Of a stretch of 64,000 nt of DNA, positions 31,830 through 46,300 are shown piece by piece. The first letter of the stretch is position 1. The number at the start of each line of letters is the position of its first letter. Made by a program: the position numbers and the translations under genes. Origin of the DNA: Bedellia somnulentella (lineage: Eukaryota; Arthropoda; Insecta; Lepidoptera; Bedelliidae); NCBI GenBank assembly GCA_963576735.1, contig OY755186.1:11147970-11211969 (forward strand), given 5' to 3'. The notes under the pieces were generated by a model that saw only the letters and a program-made list of their open reading frames with translations, made no database searches and had not been told where the DNA came from.

Positions 31830-33447
31830 TTGGTAACATATTTAAATGAAATTATTTTTTTATCATTTACAAACTAATAACACATAATACATACACATTA
31901 TTAAGTATTTTCTGTTTTTGTATGAAAACGTTATAATGTAAATTTTTGTTAGTAAAGTCAAAATACAAGTAAGTTAAAGATATTCTATTCATACACAAAT
32001 AGGTTGTACAAAACATTGTGCAAATTAAAATACTCTTGTTTGACGATTTTTCTTATAATAGAATTAAGTAAATTAATTTGCCTTGTTCAATTGCAAATGT
32101 TGAATTTCATTAAGTAGAGTTCATAAAAAAAACACAAACGCCAGGAGATAAAGGAGCAAAAAAATATATACACGTAAAATTTTGCAAAGCAGTGTGGTAT
32201 AAATGACCCACAATAACCAAATTGTATTATTAAAACAATTCCATTCACCAAACCCAATTTAAATAGTGTAAAATAAAATGCATGAATATAATAACTTTAA
32301 CATAGATCAGTTTAATAGAAATGGCGTTAATGTTTTGCAGAACTCTATAGTTATTGAAATTTGAACTAAGTTGTTATAAAAAAAGCAAAAACTACATAGG
32401 ATCTAGTTTGAGTGACAATATTTCAAAGAAAAGCACTAAAACGTGCTTTACTCGGTCAGCCAGCATAAATAAATATGTAAATCACATCAAACTTCAAAAA
32501 TAAGCTACTGGTAAATATTGGTTGCAAAACTACATATTTTAAAGGAAAGAAAAATTTCGACACAGTCGGGAATCGAACTCCACTCACACGGTACATTGTC
32601 ACGGTAGCTCAATTGGCAGAGCGACGGGGGCGTATACCCGAGGTCGCGGGTTCGATTCCCGCCTGTGTCGAAATTTTTCTTTCCTTTATTTATTAGTAAT
32701 AATCCTCACATGAGGTTTTCATGAACAAAAACATTCAAATTACATATTTTAGTTTTATATCAAAAATGCTTTTTTGTAACAATATGTTCATCAAACCTTT
32801 TCTTACGAATTTCCTTTGACTAGTCATCATATAAATATTTAAATTTAAAAACTAACAAGGCAAGATACGTCTTATTCATGTATATAACATAGATAGACTT
32901 AATGTCAACTCTGGATATTTCACCAATATGAGTTCAAATTTCTCTATCACCCACATAATTAGATCGCTACAAAGCCAGACTGTAGGTATTGACTACGTTC
33001 TTAATACTTAGCTATAATATTTTATGATGTAGTTGTTATGCCTAGGTAGGACTCTACCTACTGCGACTGCACAAAGGATATATTTTTATGAAAATATATG
33101 ATGGGAAGGGTGATAAATAAATCTAAACTAAATAAAATCAAACGATTAGAGAGACAAGCTCAATAGTGACTGGTAACTTGAGATCAACGACAACAATACT
33201 CCAACACGAAGTAACTAAAAACTTCATGGACTTAGAAAACTACCCTCAAAATATAATCAACCGCTAAAATCTACTTTGCCATATCTTGCTTTTTTCTGAA
33301 TACTCATTACACTTAAATGAATCTTTATTTCAACAAATTCTTAGCGTATACTAAAGTATTGCATAAATTATTATAGAAATAACTGTTATTTACAAATGAG
33401 GGCAATAATCTGTAGTGAATGGTCCCCTAATTCGAGTATACGGCAGT
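31830..33447 (-). other. Probable Tak1 3' UTR and flank
   Basis: AT-rich, non-coding sequence after the Tak1 stop. A reversed AATAAA (31819-31824) could be the polyadenylation signal, but other reversed AATAAA hexamers lie nearer. A family C element (32540-32760) is inserted here. Confidence 0.3.
32540..32760 (+). repeat. Family C element with intact tRNA-like core and right terminus
   Basis: A short reversed piece (GACACAGTCGGGAATCGAAC) precedes the forward core GTCACGGTAGCTCAATTGGC ... GCGGGTTCGATTCCCGCC, then TTTATTTATTAGTAATAATC and ACATGAGGTTTTCATGAAC. Confidence 0.6.
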
Positions 33448-33543
33448 TCATTCGTGAGGCAAATCTTCGGGGAGTAGCCAGCTTTCATTTTCTACTCGAT
33501 TTAACTGCTTTTTTAGACTGCAGTATAACTTGATTAAGGAATC
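33448..33543 (-). CDS. Tak1: Tak1 exon 10 (C-terminus and stop)
   Basis: Acceptor TTTCCAG; encodes [20 protein letters not shown] then [11 protein letters not shown] and TGA. The KLY-x-x-x-KKQL block matches the STYYQQCKKQLE end of vertebrate TAK1. Confidence 0.88.
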   Translation of the reverse strand, partial: DSLIKLYCSLKKQLNRVENESWLLPEDLPHE

Positions 33544-36500
33544 CTGGAAAAGAATAATAAAATGTAAAATTTACGTTTACAACGTTTACTCTAATTCATT
33601 GTGATTAGGATTCATTAGATTCTGTGCACCTCAATTGTTTGTGAACTCATATAACCATACATACATATATCTTACGGCTACAAAAGAGTCAGAGCCTTGG
33701 AATTAAGAAATTCCTCAGCCACTTTTGGAAGTTACTTGGAGAAAAGAGAATAAATATAGTTAGTGATGGGTCTCCACATATCCCAACAACCATTAAAAAA
33801 ACCCCCCAACTATTCGTCTAGTAAATTCACAAGATGCATAGATGAGTCAAAGCTTTGTTCGTGCCCTTGATTGCCTTTTATTGTCTATGCTTAGATGCAC
33901 ACAGTTTTAAAGCATTGTATAGCATACTACAAAGCTTAAGCCCATAGGCTTAGAAATATCTATCTCTTAATATGTGATAAAGCACAATTTATGGTAGTTT
34001 CTGTAAAATTTAATGAAACAATATTCAAAATACTTGTTTGTTAGTGTTTCTCAAGTATACATAAACTCTTAAAACACCCTAAAACCTTAAGACATTGTTT
34101 AAACCAAGGAGAATACTAAAGAAAATATATTTCTGCTAAAAATTACTACGTGAATAACATTAAGTTTTACCTTTTCATTTTCCAGTTGAATAACTTCTCT
34201 TTTCTGTCGAAGTTCTTCATCATCTATTTGTTCTTCTAATTCAGATTTGTGATTACTAAGGTATGCTAGTTCGGTCTGGATCTGCAATTTAAAATAAGCA
34301 TATAAGACTCTGAAATTTCTTATCCGTAAATTAAAGTTTAAAAATTTTGCCTTTAAAGATATATTTATACATTATGGATTTATTAAATATCAATTAAAAT
34401 TGTTACTATTTAAAAGCTGTCAGGAAGTATATCGTTATTGCTCATGAAAACCTCATGTGGGGATTATTACTAATAAATAAAAAATAAATTAAAAAAAATA
34501 TGTATACGCCCCCGTGGCTCTGCCAATTGGCCTAGACCTCGATTTTAAAACATACCCTTTTTATATTGATAAAAGACATACATACATACATACATACATA
34601 TACTCACGGCTATAAATCCCTAGAAGGGGTAGCCAGAGCTAAGGAATTAGAAATTCCTCAGTCACATTTGGAAAATTGAGTGGGGAAAGGATGGTAAAGT
34701 AAAGGTTGTTGGTGATGGGTCTCCAGCCGCATCGCCCAAAAATCCCTTAAAAGCCCCAATACCGTTAGTCGCCTCTTACGTACACCCATCGGTAGAAACG
34801 GGGTAGTGCTATTCTAAGCCGACACTACACGGCAAAAAGACATCAAACTAAACGACTTTGCCTATGGAATGCAAATTACAATATTTTAAATGAACATTCC
34901 ATAGGCAAAGTTGTTTAGTTTGATCTTTAATCGATTTAAAATATAAAAAGGGTATGTTTTAAAATCGAGGTCTAGGCCAATTGGCAGAGCCACGGGGGCG
35001 TATACCCGGAGGTCGTGGGTTCGATCCCCGCTGGCGTCGATTTTTTTTCCTTTATTTATTTATACATCGTTATTTTTAATTTATATATTGTTATTTTGCT
35101 GTGTAGTGTCGGCTTAGAATAGCACTACCCCATTTCTTCCGGTGGGTGTACGTAAGAGGCGACTAACGGTATTGGGGCTATTAAGGGATTTTTGGGCGAT
35201 GCGGTTGGAGACCCATCACTAACAACCTTTATTTTTACCATCTTTTCCCCACTCTACTTTCCAAAAGTGGCCGAGGAACTTCTAGTTCCTCAGCTCTGGC
35301 TACCCCTTGTAGGGATTTACAGCCGTGAGTATATGTATGTATGTATGTTATTTTTAAATCTGTGTTTTGTTAAAAAATATTCTTTTCTTCCATTCATTGA
35401 ATGGTGACAGTTCTTTTATGTGTACCAATGGACACCTCAAAAAATACTAGCAGAATCTCGACAATTGAAAAAACAAACTCTACATTATGGTCCAAGACAC
35501 TACCTTGAGGTACTCCTGTGCCAGTTGTTTGTGCTCTTCAAATATTCTTTTGGACTCTTCATTGTTGAGGTCCGGCGAGATCGGGCGGAGGTGTGGGTCC
35601 AGCATCATGTGCATAGAGTCTAGATTGGGGTCGGGAGGCGACGCGCTCGCTCCGGCCCCAGCACCTGATGATGAACTACTGCTGTTGCCTATGACAATAA
35701 TACTTCATTAGCCAGGGAAAGTATATTAAGTACTTCAAATCAAGCTTTAAAACCAAAATTCAACGTATGGGAGGGATTGTTATGTTCTTCAATGTATCGA
35801 ATATCATGTACTACAATTCCTGATGGTCAAGATTTGCGCATATGTTACTGAAAATTTACCCTTGGCCTTTACTCGAGGATGAAATAAGCTAGCGCAATTC
35901 TATGCTGACATTATACAGCTACTCGCGTATTCAATTAAAAATGAGTCAAAAAACTATGTCACGATAGCGAAATCGCAAAATTTTCAGGGAAACAATTTAG
36001 TGATTGCTAGTGATATATAGTCGACATTAGTTTTTTTTTATCTATTCTAATAATTTTATTACACGCAAATTGTTCTCACAAATTCAGAAAGTATGTCAAT
36101 AGTTCAGGAGAGTTAAAAATGTGTCTTATTTTTGGATTCTATGTTTTTATTAGAAGAAGTATACTCAGGTATTTATAGTTTGTAGAATTTGTTAATCAAC
36201 TTTTATAAAAATACATACATATACTCACGGCTATAAATCCCTTGAAGGGGTAGCCAGAGCTAGGGAATTAGAATATCCTCAGCCACTTTTGCAAGTAACG
36301 TGGGGAAAAGATAATGAAATAAAGGTTGTTAGTGATGGATCTCCAACAACATCGCCCAAAAATCCATTAAAAGCCCCAATACTGTTAGTCGCCTCTTACT
36401 TACACCCACCGGAAGAAATGGGGTAGTGCTATTCTAAGCCGACACTACACAGCTATTTTAAAAATAATCGTTTAAAATTCTTTGAATGAATGAAAGGGTT

Positions 36501-37311
36501 CATGGCGTCATTTATATAATTAATGTTGTACTATTCGGAATTGTAAAACAATTTTAGATGCACTGTGACATTGAATCAATTGCAATGCTTTGTGGAGAGG
36601 TACTTTAAATGTAATTATTTTCTGTAAACACAAAATAGCAGAACGTTTGCTAAAATTAGTGTAGTAAAATTTTGTGCAATGTCGAAATTTGAGTAGCGTA
36701 AATGTACTAGGTAATTCTAAATAAGTTTAATTTACAGTACTGAATATTGACACTAATTTGTACATATTCGTGAGGTTTTGTATTTAGCTTCATATTATAG
36801 CTGTTTACTTTCTTAAAAAGTAAAATAATACTAAATGAGGTTTATATTAATTTAAGGTTTGCTGAGAGTGCCGTTAGCCGTGTAGTGCCGGCTTAGAATG
36901 TCGCTACCCACGGGTGTCGTAAGAGGCGACTAAGGGTATTGGGGCTTTTTATAGGATTTTTGGGCGATGCGGTTGGAGACCCATCACCAAAAACCTTTAT
37001 TTTAACCATCTTTCCCCCACTCAACTTCCAAAAGTGGCTGAGGAATTTATAATTCCTTAGCTCTGGCTACCCCTTCTAGGGAAATATCGCCGTGAGTATA
37101 TGTATGTATGTATGTATGTTTGCTGAGAGGAATATATGGTTTGCAATACCATTTATTTTGTAGTGCCCTATATATGACTGTATAAGGTTTTATCTATACT
37201 TATAATAAATCTGTAGAGAGGTCAATTCTGTACATGAAATATATTTTCAAAATAACTATCAGGGGGTGATTAGTGATCGATACTGATGCCAAAAATGCAA
37301 TCAGTAAAATT

Positions 37312-37349
<38 letters not shown>

Positions 37350-40300
37350 GGTTTGTATGTTCCTTATGGAAACAAAAACTACTCGACGGATTTTAACGAA
37401 ACTTGGTACAATTATTTTCCATACTCCTGGGCAGGTTTTTGTATACTTTCCAGCAGAGTAGTTAAGGGGAATTTTGGGAAATTTTGGGAAAACGGGAGAA
37501 GTTACTACATTTTTTAAGCTTCCGTCGCGTGTGCAGCCTTAATGGTTAAACTTACATAGAAATCATGTATGACGGAAATATTCTTCATAAAATTATCTAA
37601 AAAAAAAACCACAATAGTTTATGTCTATCTTTTACGGTTGACTCACAATAACACGTGTAATTCCTGATAGCTTAGCAGTTCGGAACATTCTGATCATATT
37701 TGTTTACTCTTACGTTTGTAAACCTCTCACTCATCCCTAATTTAAAAAAGGTAACATTATAACCTATTCAATAAAAAAAGAATCATAGAAATCGGTAGAG
37801 AAACACCGAAATTATACATAAAATAAGCCATCGCGCCCGTGACCAAAACCGAATCGTTACTAATTTACATATAACATACTAGATGGTGCCAGTAGTTGCA
37901 TCCTACAACACGTAATGATTTATTTTTTAGATTGTTATAAATACTTCATAGCGTTTGATTCCATAATTTGCTATTAAATGGAAATACTGAACCGTTCATT
38001 AAAGCGCATTAAAAATCACCAAACTACACTGTTTAGGGAGTGCTATAAATTTAATAAATTGAAAACATTGCACTGAATTTCACAATGCTTGAGCAGTGAC
38101 TAAAGAAAGAAACCTCAGATATTTAAAATACAACGCTACCCGTGCGAAGCTGGGACGATCCACTAGTTGCAAATAAAAATACTATTAATATATACCGGAC
38201 AAGTTTCGATACAAACATAAATTCATAAAATTTTATATTTGTTCTCATAGTATTTCCTTTACTCACAACTTAAAGCCTAAAATATTTTATATGCTTTAAG
38301 AAACTTCTTCATAGAGAAGAAAATATGTCGAGACTTAGTGGAGTTGCCGATTATCTAGTTCTTTATGAAACCTATTTGTGGATGTAGTTAATAAGATTAT
38401 AATAAAAAACACGTTTTAAAGTATTTTTCACTATAACAATAAACATGCAGGGCTTGACAAGGAGTACAATCATTTAAAAGCACTAAATGCGGATAGGTAC
38501 TTATTTATTACAGTTATCCAAAGTGTGAAGCGGAAATTTTATTACTCACGCTAACATGAAAATTACTGGTACGCTAAGGATCATTATAGTACGTCTATGA
38601 GCTCCTGAACCATCAGCAGATTTAATATATCTAGAATTACGTTTGTTGATAATGTCGCAGAAGAAGAACTTCGCGATGTTATCGAATATTCGTGAACTAC
38701 AAAACTGTGTAACAAGTTTTAGATCGATAGGATTCTTTCAATATACAAAAAAAAAACAAATACTGTTCTCAAAAATAAAAATATTGCTCAAACGAATTAC
38801 AATAGAAGAAATACATTTATGCAAATAATCTGCTGTTGTTTTGGCAAATATGTATAGAGTCAAAAACAAACAGTGACACAATAAAACAATGAGTATTTAA
38901 ATGTTAATCAAGGCGAACATAATGGTGGTGTGTAATAATTCACACTCGGAACAGTGAGTGCTTCTTAATACGTCACGAGTTAAATTTACTTCGCTCTGAA
39001 GTCAGAGATCTCATCTCACCTAGTTTTCTGCGTAAATCAATTCATCAGAGCACAAACAGATGGCGTTGGAATAGAAAAATAAAATGATAATTCGTCATTT
39101 TAATATTACGTATCGGCAAATATGGTTACGCGTCCAAAAAAAGAAATTTTGCGGAAGAAAATAAAAACTATTTCAAACTACTCACGAAAGGATACTAAAG
39201 GCTTAACAGTTATATAAAAACGAAACAATAAAAATACACAAGGAAATGTTTGAAAATGAAAAGTTTTTCCACTTCAAATCCATGGACACAAAGTGTAGAT
39301 GTTGCAATAGGGCACGCATGTATCGGGAAAGCACGGTCACGAAGACTCACTGTAAAATATCCAAGTACAGGTGAGGGAGTCTCGCGTGGCGGTGACGGGC
39401 GCGGGCCGGGGCGGCATGGCGGTCGGGCGGCGGGCGGACCACTGCCGCGGCGGACGCGTACGCGGTGCAACAAACAAACCGACCTATTCGCGGCGCGGTG
39501 ACTCAGCGCCGTAACGCGGAGCTAAATGCGGACCCGACTCGCGGCCGCCCTTCCTCACATTTTCTGCCGTTTTCGCCCGAGAATCGCTCGGCAGGCGGTC
39601 GACGACCCGCTCCCACGCCGCTGCAGCTCGCATCTGCTGGACCCGACGTATGCACCGGCACCGGCCATCACTTCAGAACTTCTACTATTTCAGGGCGTTG
39701 CTCTGCGCCAGTGTTTCGACATTTCGGAAGACCACTCAAAATCGAACCAAACAATACTGGGTCTTCATACCCACCGATGCATCATCGACATTATTTCGGT
39801 AGAATGCCGTTGGAGACCAATATTTTGGTTGCGTATTCTCTGCGTGCTAGGGATAAATAAAGGACCGACGAAAGCAGCAACGTAGTCCTAATCTCCCTGC
39901 ATCGGCCAAAGAGCGGTGCGCAAAACTAACGTAATCTTGACGCATTAATATGTATTAATTTGTGACAATATTTCACGAAGTTAGCGGATTTTGTGAGCGA
40001 AACACTGTGTACGATTTCAAGGAATTTGATTAAGATAATTTAGTTATTGCATAATTTTACGAGACGGCTGCAATAACCAAGGGTTGAATTACGATTTCAG
40101 CTAGCTATTAATAAAAGAGCATATTAATAAATTTCGTCAAGTGCAGTACAGCAACTACTACACGTGCCTTTAGAAATAATAAAGTTGGAGTGGCTTGCCA
40201 ACTTCACTGTTTTAATAGCTCATTACGTATACGCATGTTCTGATTTCGGCCACGTATATTATAAGTTACGCGGTGGTGAAATCTTTTTATCAAATAACTA

Positions 40301-43300
40301 ATATGTTTAACATCAGGAAGCGACACGAGCTTTCTTATTACGAAATTGGTTCTGCCATAAAATTTAGATGTTAGTAAGAGCCTTTTTAAAAGCAGTATTT
40401 AGTAACATGAGTCAAATGCGTAAGCTTTTAACAGTATTGAAAGAAGGGAAGTGATAATGAGGCAAATCGGGGCGTTAACAGTCCATCGCCGCCTAGAGCC
40501 GCTGACAGAAGCCATCTATGTAGTTATGTATCACTATTACTCGCTCATTATCCGAAACTTCGTACCGATGAACCATCATATATTACTGCACTCTACTGTA
40601 ACCTTTTTCCGGGTAACTCTATCTCTAGTAAGTAAAGATATATGTTATAGAATATACCATGTACCAACATGGTAAAAGGATTTATCTTGCAGTTTTCTTA
40701 TATTACACATTAAGATAGACTGCTGTATTCACATTTGGATCCAAAGACAGAATACGAATAGGTACGTATACACTGTATTTATAAAGAATCCCAAAAATAT
40801 ACAATTCAAAAGAAGCAGTAATGTGACTGGTGAGAAATAAGCATATTTACAACTCTGCTTGTAATAATACAACTGGCGCAGATAAATTAAGGGCTGATTA
40901 ACCACATGTAAACAGAGCAATAACTGTTGTGAAGTACAATCGTAATAAAGGCGAAAAGCAATTATCGCAGCGTTTGCAAGATCCTTTAGTACGTTTGTGA
41001 CATTAATAATTCAAGAGTATGCCGCAACGACCAGAAGACATATTTGATGAAGTTGCTCAGATGCCGCGTCCGCGACTATTTAGATGTCACACGGTGACAA
41101 ATGACAATGGCAGTCAAGAATCATTTTTGGCAATCGCAACGTTGCTATCAATGATGATCTCGCCTAATATTGCCAGCGAATCTGCTTAGCGACCAGATCG
41201 AGCTCTGTCGTATATTTCAATTTAAAGCTATTGTTTGACGTATACTCGAAAGCACTGTGGAATAAACAAGGAGGACGTATTTCATCCAAATATGTATGTG
41301 GCAGTCAATTTTACTACTTCCGTAGTGTTTAGAGAATTTGATGTGTCTGCTGCCAAATATTTTACTAGGTTTTATATGGTACAAACTTACATATGCATGC
41401 TAGAATACATATACACGAAAAAGATATTGAATTTGGTATTTTTCCGACATAAAGCTTTTGAAAACGTTAAATTTTGGATCACTTCTCAAAAAATAAACGA
41501 AACAATTAAATTACTAAGAAAGCTCACTTATTAACACGAATCTACGAAGAAACCCTAGTACTTAAGCAGGAAAAAAATAATATATCAAGTGCATTAGAAA
41601 AGTTTTGTAGCGAAAGTTGGTATTTATGTTCACTTCCACTTAGGTCACATTTAGTAAATATCAGAATTTGTACGGCACACAGACCCTGAAACCTAAGTTC
41701 TTTATATCTACTACCTGTATGTTTTTTGTATTTTTACATTTTTAACGAAAACCTCAGACCTAATCCATTTATTATGTTTTTATGTTCTAAAAGATACAAA
41801 CCAGAGCCGAAAACCGTTAGAAGTCAGCGTGATAGAATCGATTGACAGTTAATTGGAAACATTCGGAATCGCAAATTGGTAGCGACAGAAATCATGGACA
41901 CAAAACAGACTTTTCCTAATTTAGTCGAGATACGGATGCCTGTCTTGTGTTGCTATTTTTGTAAAACTCACATGGACAGTTTTATGTCTCCCGTCAACAT
42001 TGGTTATGTAACGAGCGATTAAATGAAGTATTTACTTAGTTGAATTTATTAAAAAAAACTGTTAGCTTAAAGAAAATAAGCGAGCTGATAATTTAAACAG
42101 AAATAGGAATAAAAAATAAAATGAGGAATTTTTGTAAAATTCAAACTAAAATAATAAAAATTTGGATAGTTTTAAAAACCAGGGATACTATGTGTGTCTG
42201 AAAAGTTATATTAGTAAATAATTACACTGGAAATTATTATCGAGCTTTTTTTTTAGCGGCATTGCATAGTTGAAAGTTTGCTTCAAACAATTCAATGTTT
42301 AAGTAGCAAAGTCACTTTTCATATGCACAATTTTATAAAGCTGCAAATTAAGGGAAGAAACATAAAAGAAAAAAAGGATTTGTCATTGTTACTAGTATCT
42401 ATGCGGTCAAGTCAAGCCCGAGCATGACATAAGAAATCTTTGAGTAATAGCAAATATTTCTTTGTTATACCTTCTACTACTACCTATACCTTCTTATTTT
42501 AATTCATTTAAACCCCTTAAAGCCAGAGGTGAAGAATTAGAATTGTCAGCAATATTTGTGTGTTGCACGGGGAAATGGAAGTACAACTAAGGGTGGTTGG
42601 TAAAGGTTCTCCAGCGTAAATCTTCACTTAAAAAAGCCCCAATACCTAAGTCGTCTCGAATGAGCTTATGAAACCTGCGGGTTGAAGTGGGTTAGTTATT
42701 TTTTAGCCGTGACTACATTACACTTTATTTTCTTATCTTTGTTATAGTTTGTCAAAATTACGTCTTACGAATTTCAACTTAAAGAAAAAACGTCTGAATC
42801 ACTAAAGACAGTCCGATTTGTTCTTTAATTATCCGCTGAGCTAATTTGGTGTTCTTTGTGTGAGAACTTTGGTAAATATGGATTTATTTATGTTGTCTGA
42901 CGAATTAGTTTTGTTTTACTTGTTTGCTGTTTATTTGTTACAATTACGGCAAGTCAGGTTCATAACTATTAGGAAGATATTAATAAACAAGGGTTACGAT
43001 TTAATTATATCTAAAATAAGAAGTGAAGCCTGTAAAATGTACGCATATAAAGCCGAAAAGAGGACAGTTTACAATTCGTTGCCAACTTCCTTCGGCTAAT
43101 CTAGAACTGGAACAATAAACGCTTATGTGCTATTTATCGATGATCGTGAATCGAGAATTACAAGAATCACTGTATTTTTTGTTTTGTAATAACTAAGGGA
43201 CTACATTGCAATTATCGAGCGAAGTCAAGGTAGGAACGTGGGAAGGTGTGCAAGCGTATCTCGGAAGCGAATAGAATGCGGAATTACTATTTGTGCGGTG

Positions 43301-46300
43301 TTGTCCACTATATACTACAGCCAATGACTGTAGGTGCTGAGAGAATTAGGTGGGCTCGTCGTAATAGCAGAAACGATGCAACGTAAATATTATTTCATCA
43401 ACAGAAGTGCGGAGCTGGTAGAGTATAATTCATATAATTAGGAGAGCAGTGTAGTGATATGTGTGAGTACGAGGTCAAGCTGCCGAATCGCGGCGTGTAA
43501 GTACGCAACGTGCGCGGGCAACAAGCGTGTGACGCAGAAACAAGCCCCGACCTAGTTATGTCGTCGAAAAAAATCACCAGTTGGTCGACCGACAGTTAGT
43601 ATATATCGAGCGGGAGAAAATCTACAATCCAGAATAGAAATAAACTTGTCACATATTATGATTATATCTAGAGCGGTTAGTCATCTAACATACACGCCGG
43701 CACAGCCGCAACAAACGTATTTTTACAAACAACACTAAAGGTAGACTCGCTGAAGGCGACGCTGAATCACTGTAGGCGCCGTCTGCAAAACGTCTCTAGC
43801 GCACCTGGGGACTTACAATCAACAAGTCTTTTCATCGAGGACGATTGATACATTGACGGGAACGTCTATAGTGGCTTTGTTTATCTTGGCCCGTATTTCA
43901 CTGTCCGAATTCGACACGAAAGATATAATAATAATTGCAATGGCTGCAACCAGACTACAATTAGATGAAGGGATACTAAAATAAATTTCAAGAATATACA
44001 CACATCCGCAGAGTGAGTCACCACGGCGACGGCATTCAACTAGGCCTCGACGTTCGGACTGTTTCTAATAGAGATCGAGAAGTTTTAAATTAAACGATCG
44101 ATTCTTTGAGTTTGATAACAAATATTGTAAACATTAGATTTATTTTTACTTCAAAGAAAACGAAGCTTTGAGTGTAAGGAATGAACATAACAACGAAAAG
44201 TAGAAAAGAAGCCGTAAATTTGGATGTCGTCCGAGTGTTGTCATAGTTGGGATAGCGAGTGTAATCATCGCCGGCACTGCCAGCGGCCCGGGCTGCACTC
44301 ATTGTTTACATTACCCTGCTCTATCGCACCCACTTATCATTTAATGATTAACGGTGATTCATGCACTCCGAGACTGAGCTGCACTAGAGCTTTTGGCATT
44401 ACATTTTGACAAGCGATTATTTTACTGTCAACGACGATAACCGTTACGAGATATTATAAATTCACCGCGTGATTGCAATTAATGTCAGTCTCATTGTATT
44501 AATAAAATTAGCAATTTATTGTCTGTGTTATCTTAGACTTATCGGTAACTGTAGATAAACAGCTGTATAATTATCAAAGAAGGAAAAACTTACTCATAAA
44601 AACGTCAACTAAGAGTTTAAAATTATTGTAATCAGGTTGCACAGGCATAGAGAGTTGAAGAGAACAGTCCGTTTGCGACATTTCACAGAACAAGGTATCC
44701 AGAAGACGACAGGCACAGTCAATGCTCGAGCATGATCGCGAGTGCAGCGCTGCAAACAAATGCACTGAACTAGTCGAGAGGAGGAGCGCTCCCGGTGCCG
44801 GATTCCCGCAGACTGTGCGACGACCGACTGCCAATTACCGAACCCATCCCATGCCTCGCCGATAACCTTAAATTAGATTAATTGTATCGGGCTGATTCAT
44901 GCATGCCGATGACTCGTTCGACTCATCAAATACGCTGACAACAGACTAATGTCTTAGTTAGATTTGCTTCACGCAACATTAGGAGACTCTGCGGACGCTT
45001 CCTTGCCGCAGACTTTGTGTTCGGAACGGGATCGAAATGAAATGGTCTTGAATAAAAAATCTTAACTAATTAAAATGTATATATTTAGGAGGATATTTGG
45101 GCATGAATTGAAATGAAATGGTCTTGAACAAAAATTTATGGAGGAAAAGTGGTTAAATTTAGGAGCAACTTAGAAAGGAATTAGGTTTAACTTGCTGAAA
45201 ATTATGTTGAATCAAACACTTGTTTGTTGCTCCCCATTTGCTAAACATTTGAAAACACAGTTATATTTCGCAGGTAATAGGAAAATTAAGATGCTTCAAA
45301 GAGGATGAAAAGTATATAATTACAAATCAAAAGCTTGTGAGTAAGAGGTCTCATTAATAGTTTTATAATCAAATTGTATCACTGATAATGTTGCTTTAAT
45401 ACGTAACAATATTCTGCAAATTTAATAAACTAATACGAGAAAGGGTGACTTCTAGAGGAGATAAATATTAAAGGCGCTTTGTACAAATACCCCAATTACC
45501 ATCTTTAAGTAACCGATACATTTAAAGGTTATAATAAAAAGAAGCTGCATCGAGTATCATATTTTCTAAGAATATAAATTTTGACAAATGTTACATATTT
45601 CACAATATTTTTTTTAGTCTGTGTATGTCCGTCACAGAAAAAAAAATTATGCATGCTTGCTAGCTAAAGCTAGCAATAATGTCCGTGCCGATTTCGGCTA
45701 CTGCGACTGCTGGATAGTTTAATCAAATAGTCAAAATATATAGTAATCGTCAAAGTTAGTCGAAGTATAATTATATTTACATTTCGTAAGGGTTTGCATA
45801 TTAGCCTGTACCTTTTGAAACCATAAGGTTCTAAATTTTAATCATAGGAATAATGACTCATGTGAATACTACTCAATACGTTTTTCGTTGAAATATTTCG
45901 ATTTATTTACTTTTGGTAAACGGTAAAACCCATCCTCTTTGACGTGCGAAGCCGTAATTTATGTGATTGTTTTAAAATAACTTCCCCCAATATATAACGC
46001 AATGAACATAAAGATATCACTCTATAAATATAATAATATTAATAGAAAGCGAGAGAAATATTTGTTTGTGTGTTTGTTTGTCTGCATTGAATAGGCTTAG
46101 AAACCACAAAACCGATTTTAATAAATCTACAACTTTGAGAAGAAACAAAGGCCATATATATGTCGCAGCGATATGATAAAAATGGGGATTTGGTCAATTC
46201 CCTAAGGGAGTTGATCAAATCACGGAGGATGTTAAAATAACAACACGATTTTATCTTTTCCCTAAACAAATCTAGTGAATTGAACAAATCCCTAAATTGG

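Larger units (their letters stand above)
38168..42500. other. Tak1 intron 7, largely unique sequence with a GC-rich island
   Basis: No young SINE here. It contains the GC/CpG island (39365-39700), a candidate alternative first exon, and a 56-codon small ORF (41019-41189). The remainder is AT-rich with no exon I can support. Confidence 0.5.

Noticed and set aside
37315..37349. CRISPR-like short repeats
   Set aside because: A plain (CTGT)n microsatellite without spacers.
39465..39885. 131- and 119-codon + strand frames in the GC island
   Set aside because: GC-rich DNA has few stops by chance; two frames are open at once and neither shows a motif.
45657..45676. Regulatory palindrome TTGCTAGCTAAAGCTAGCAA
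   Set aside because: Short perfect palindrome but isolated and unsupported; could be chance in AT-rich DNA.
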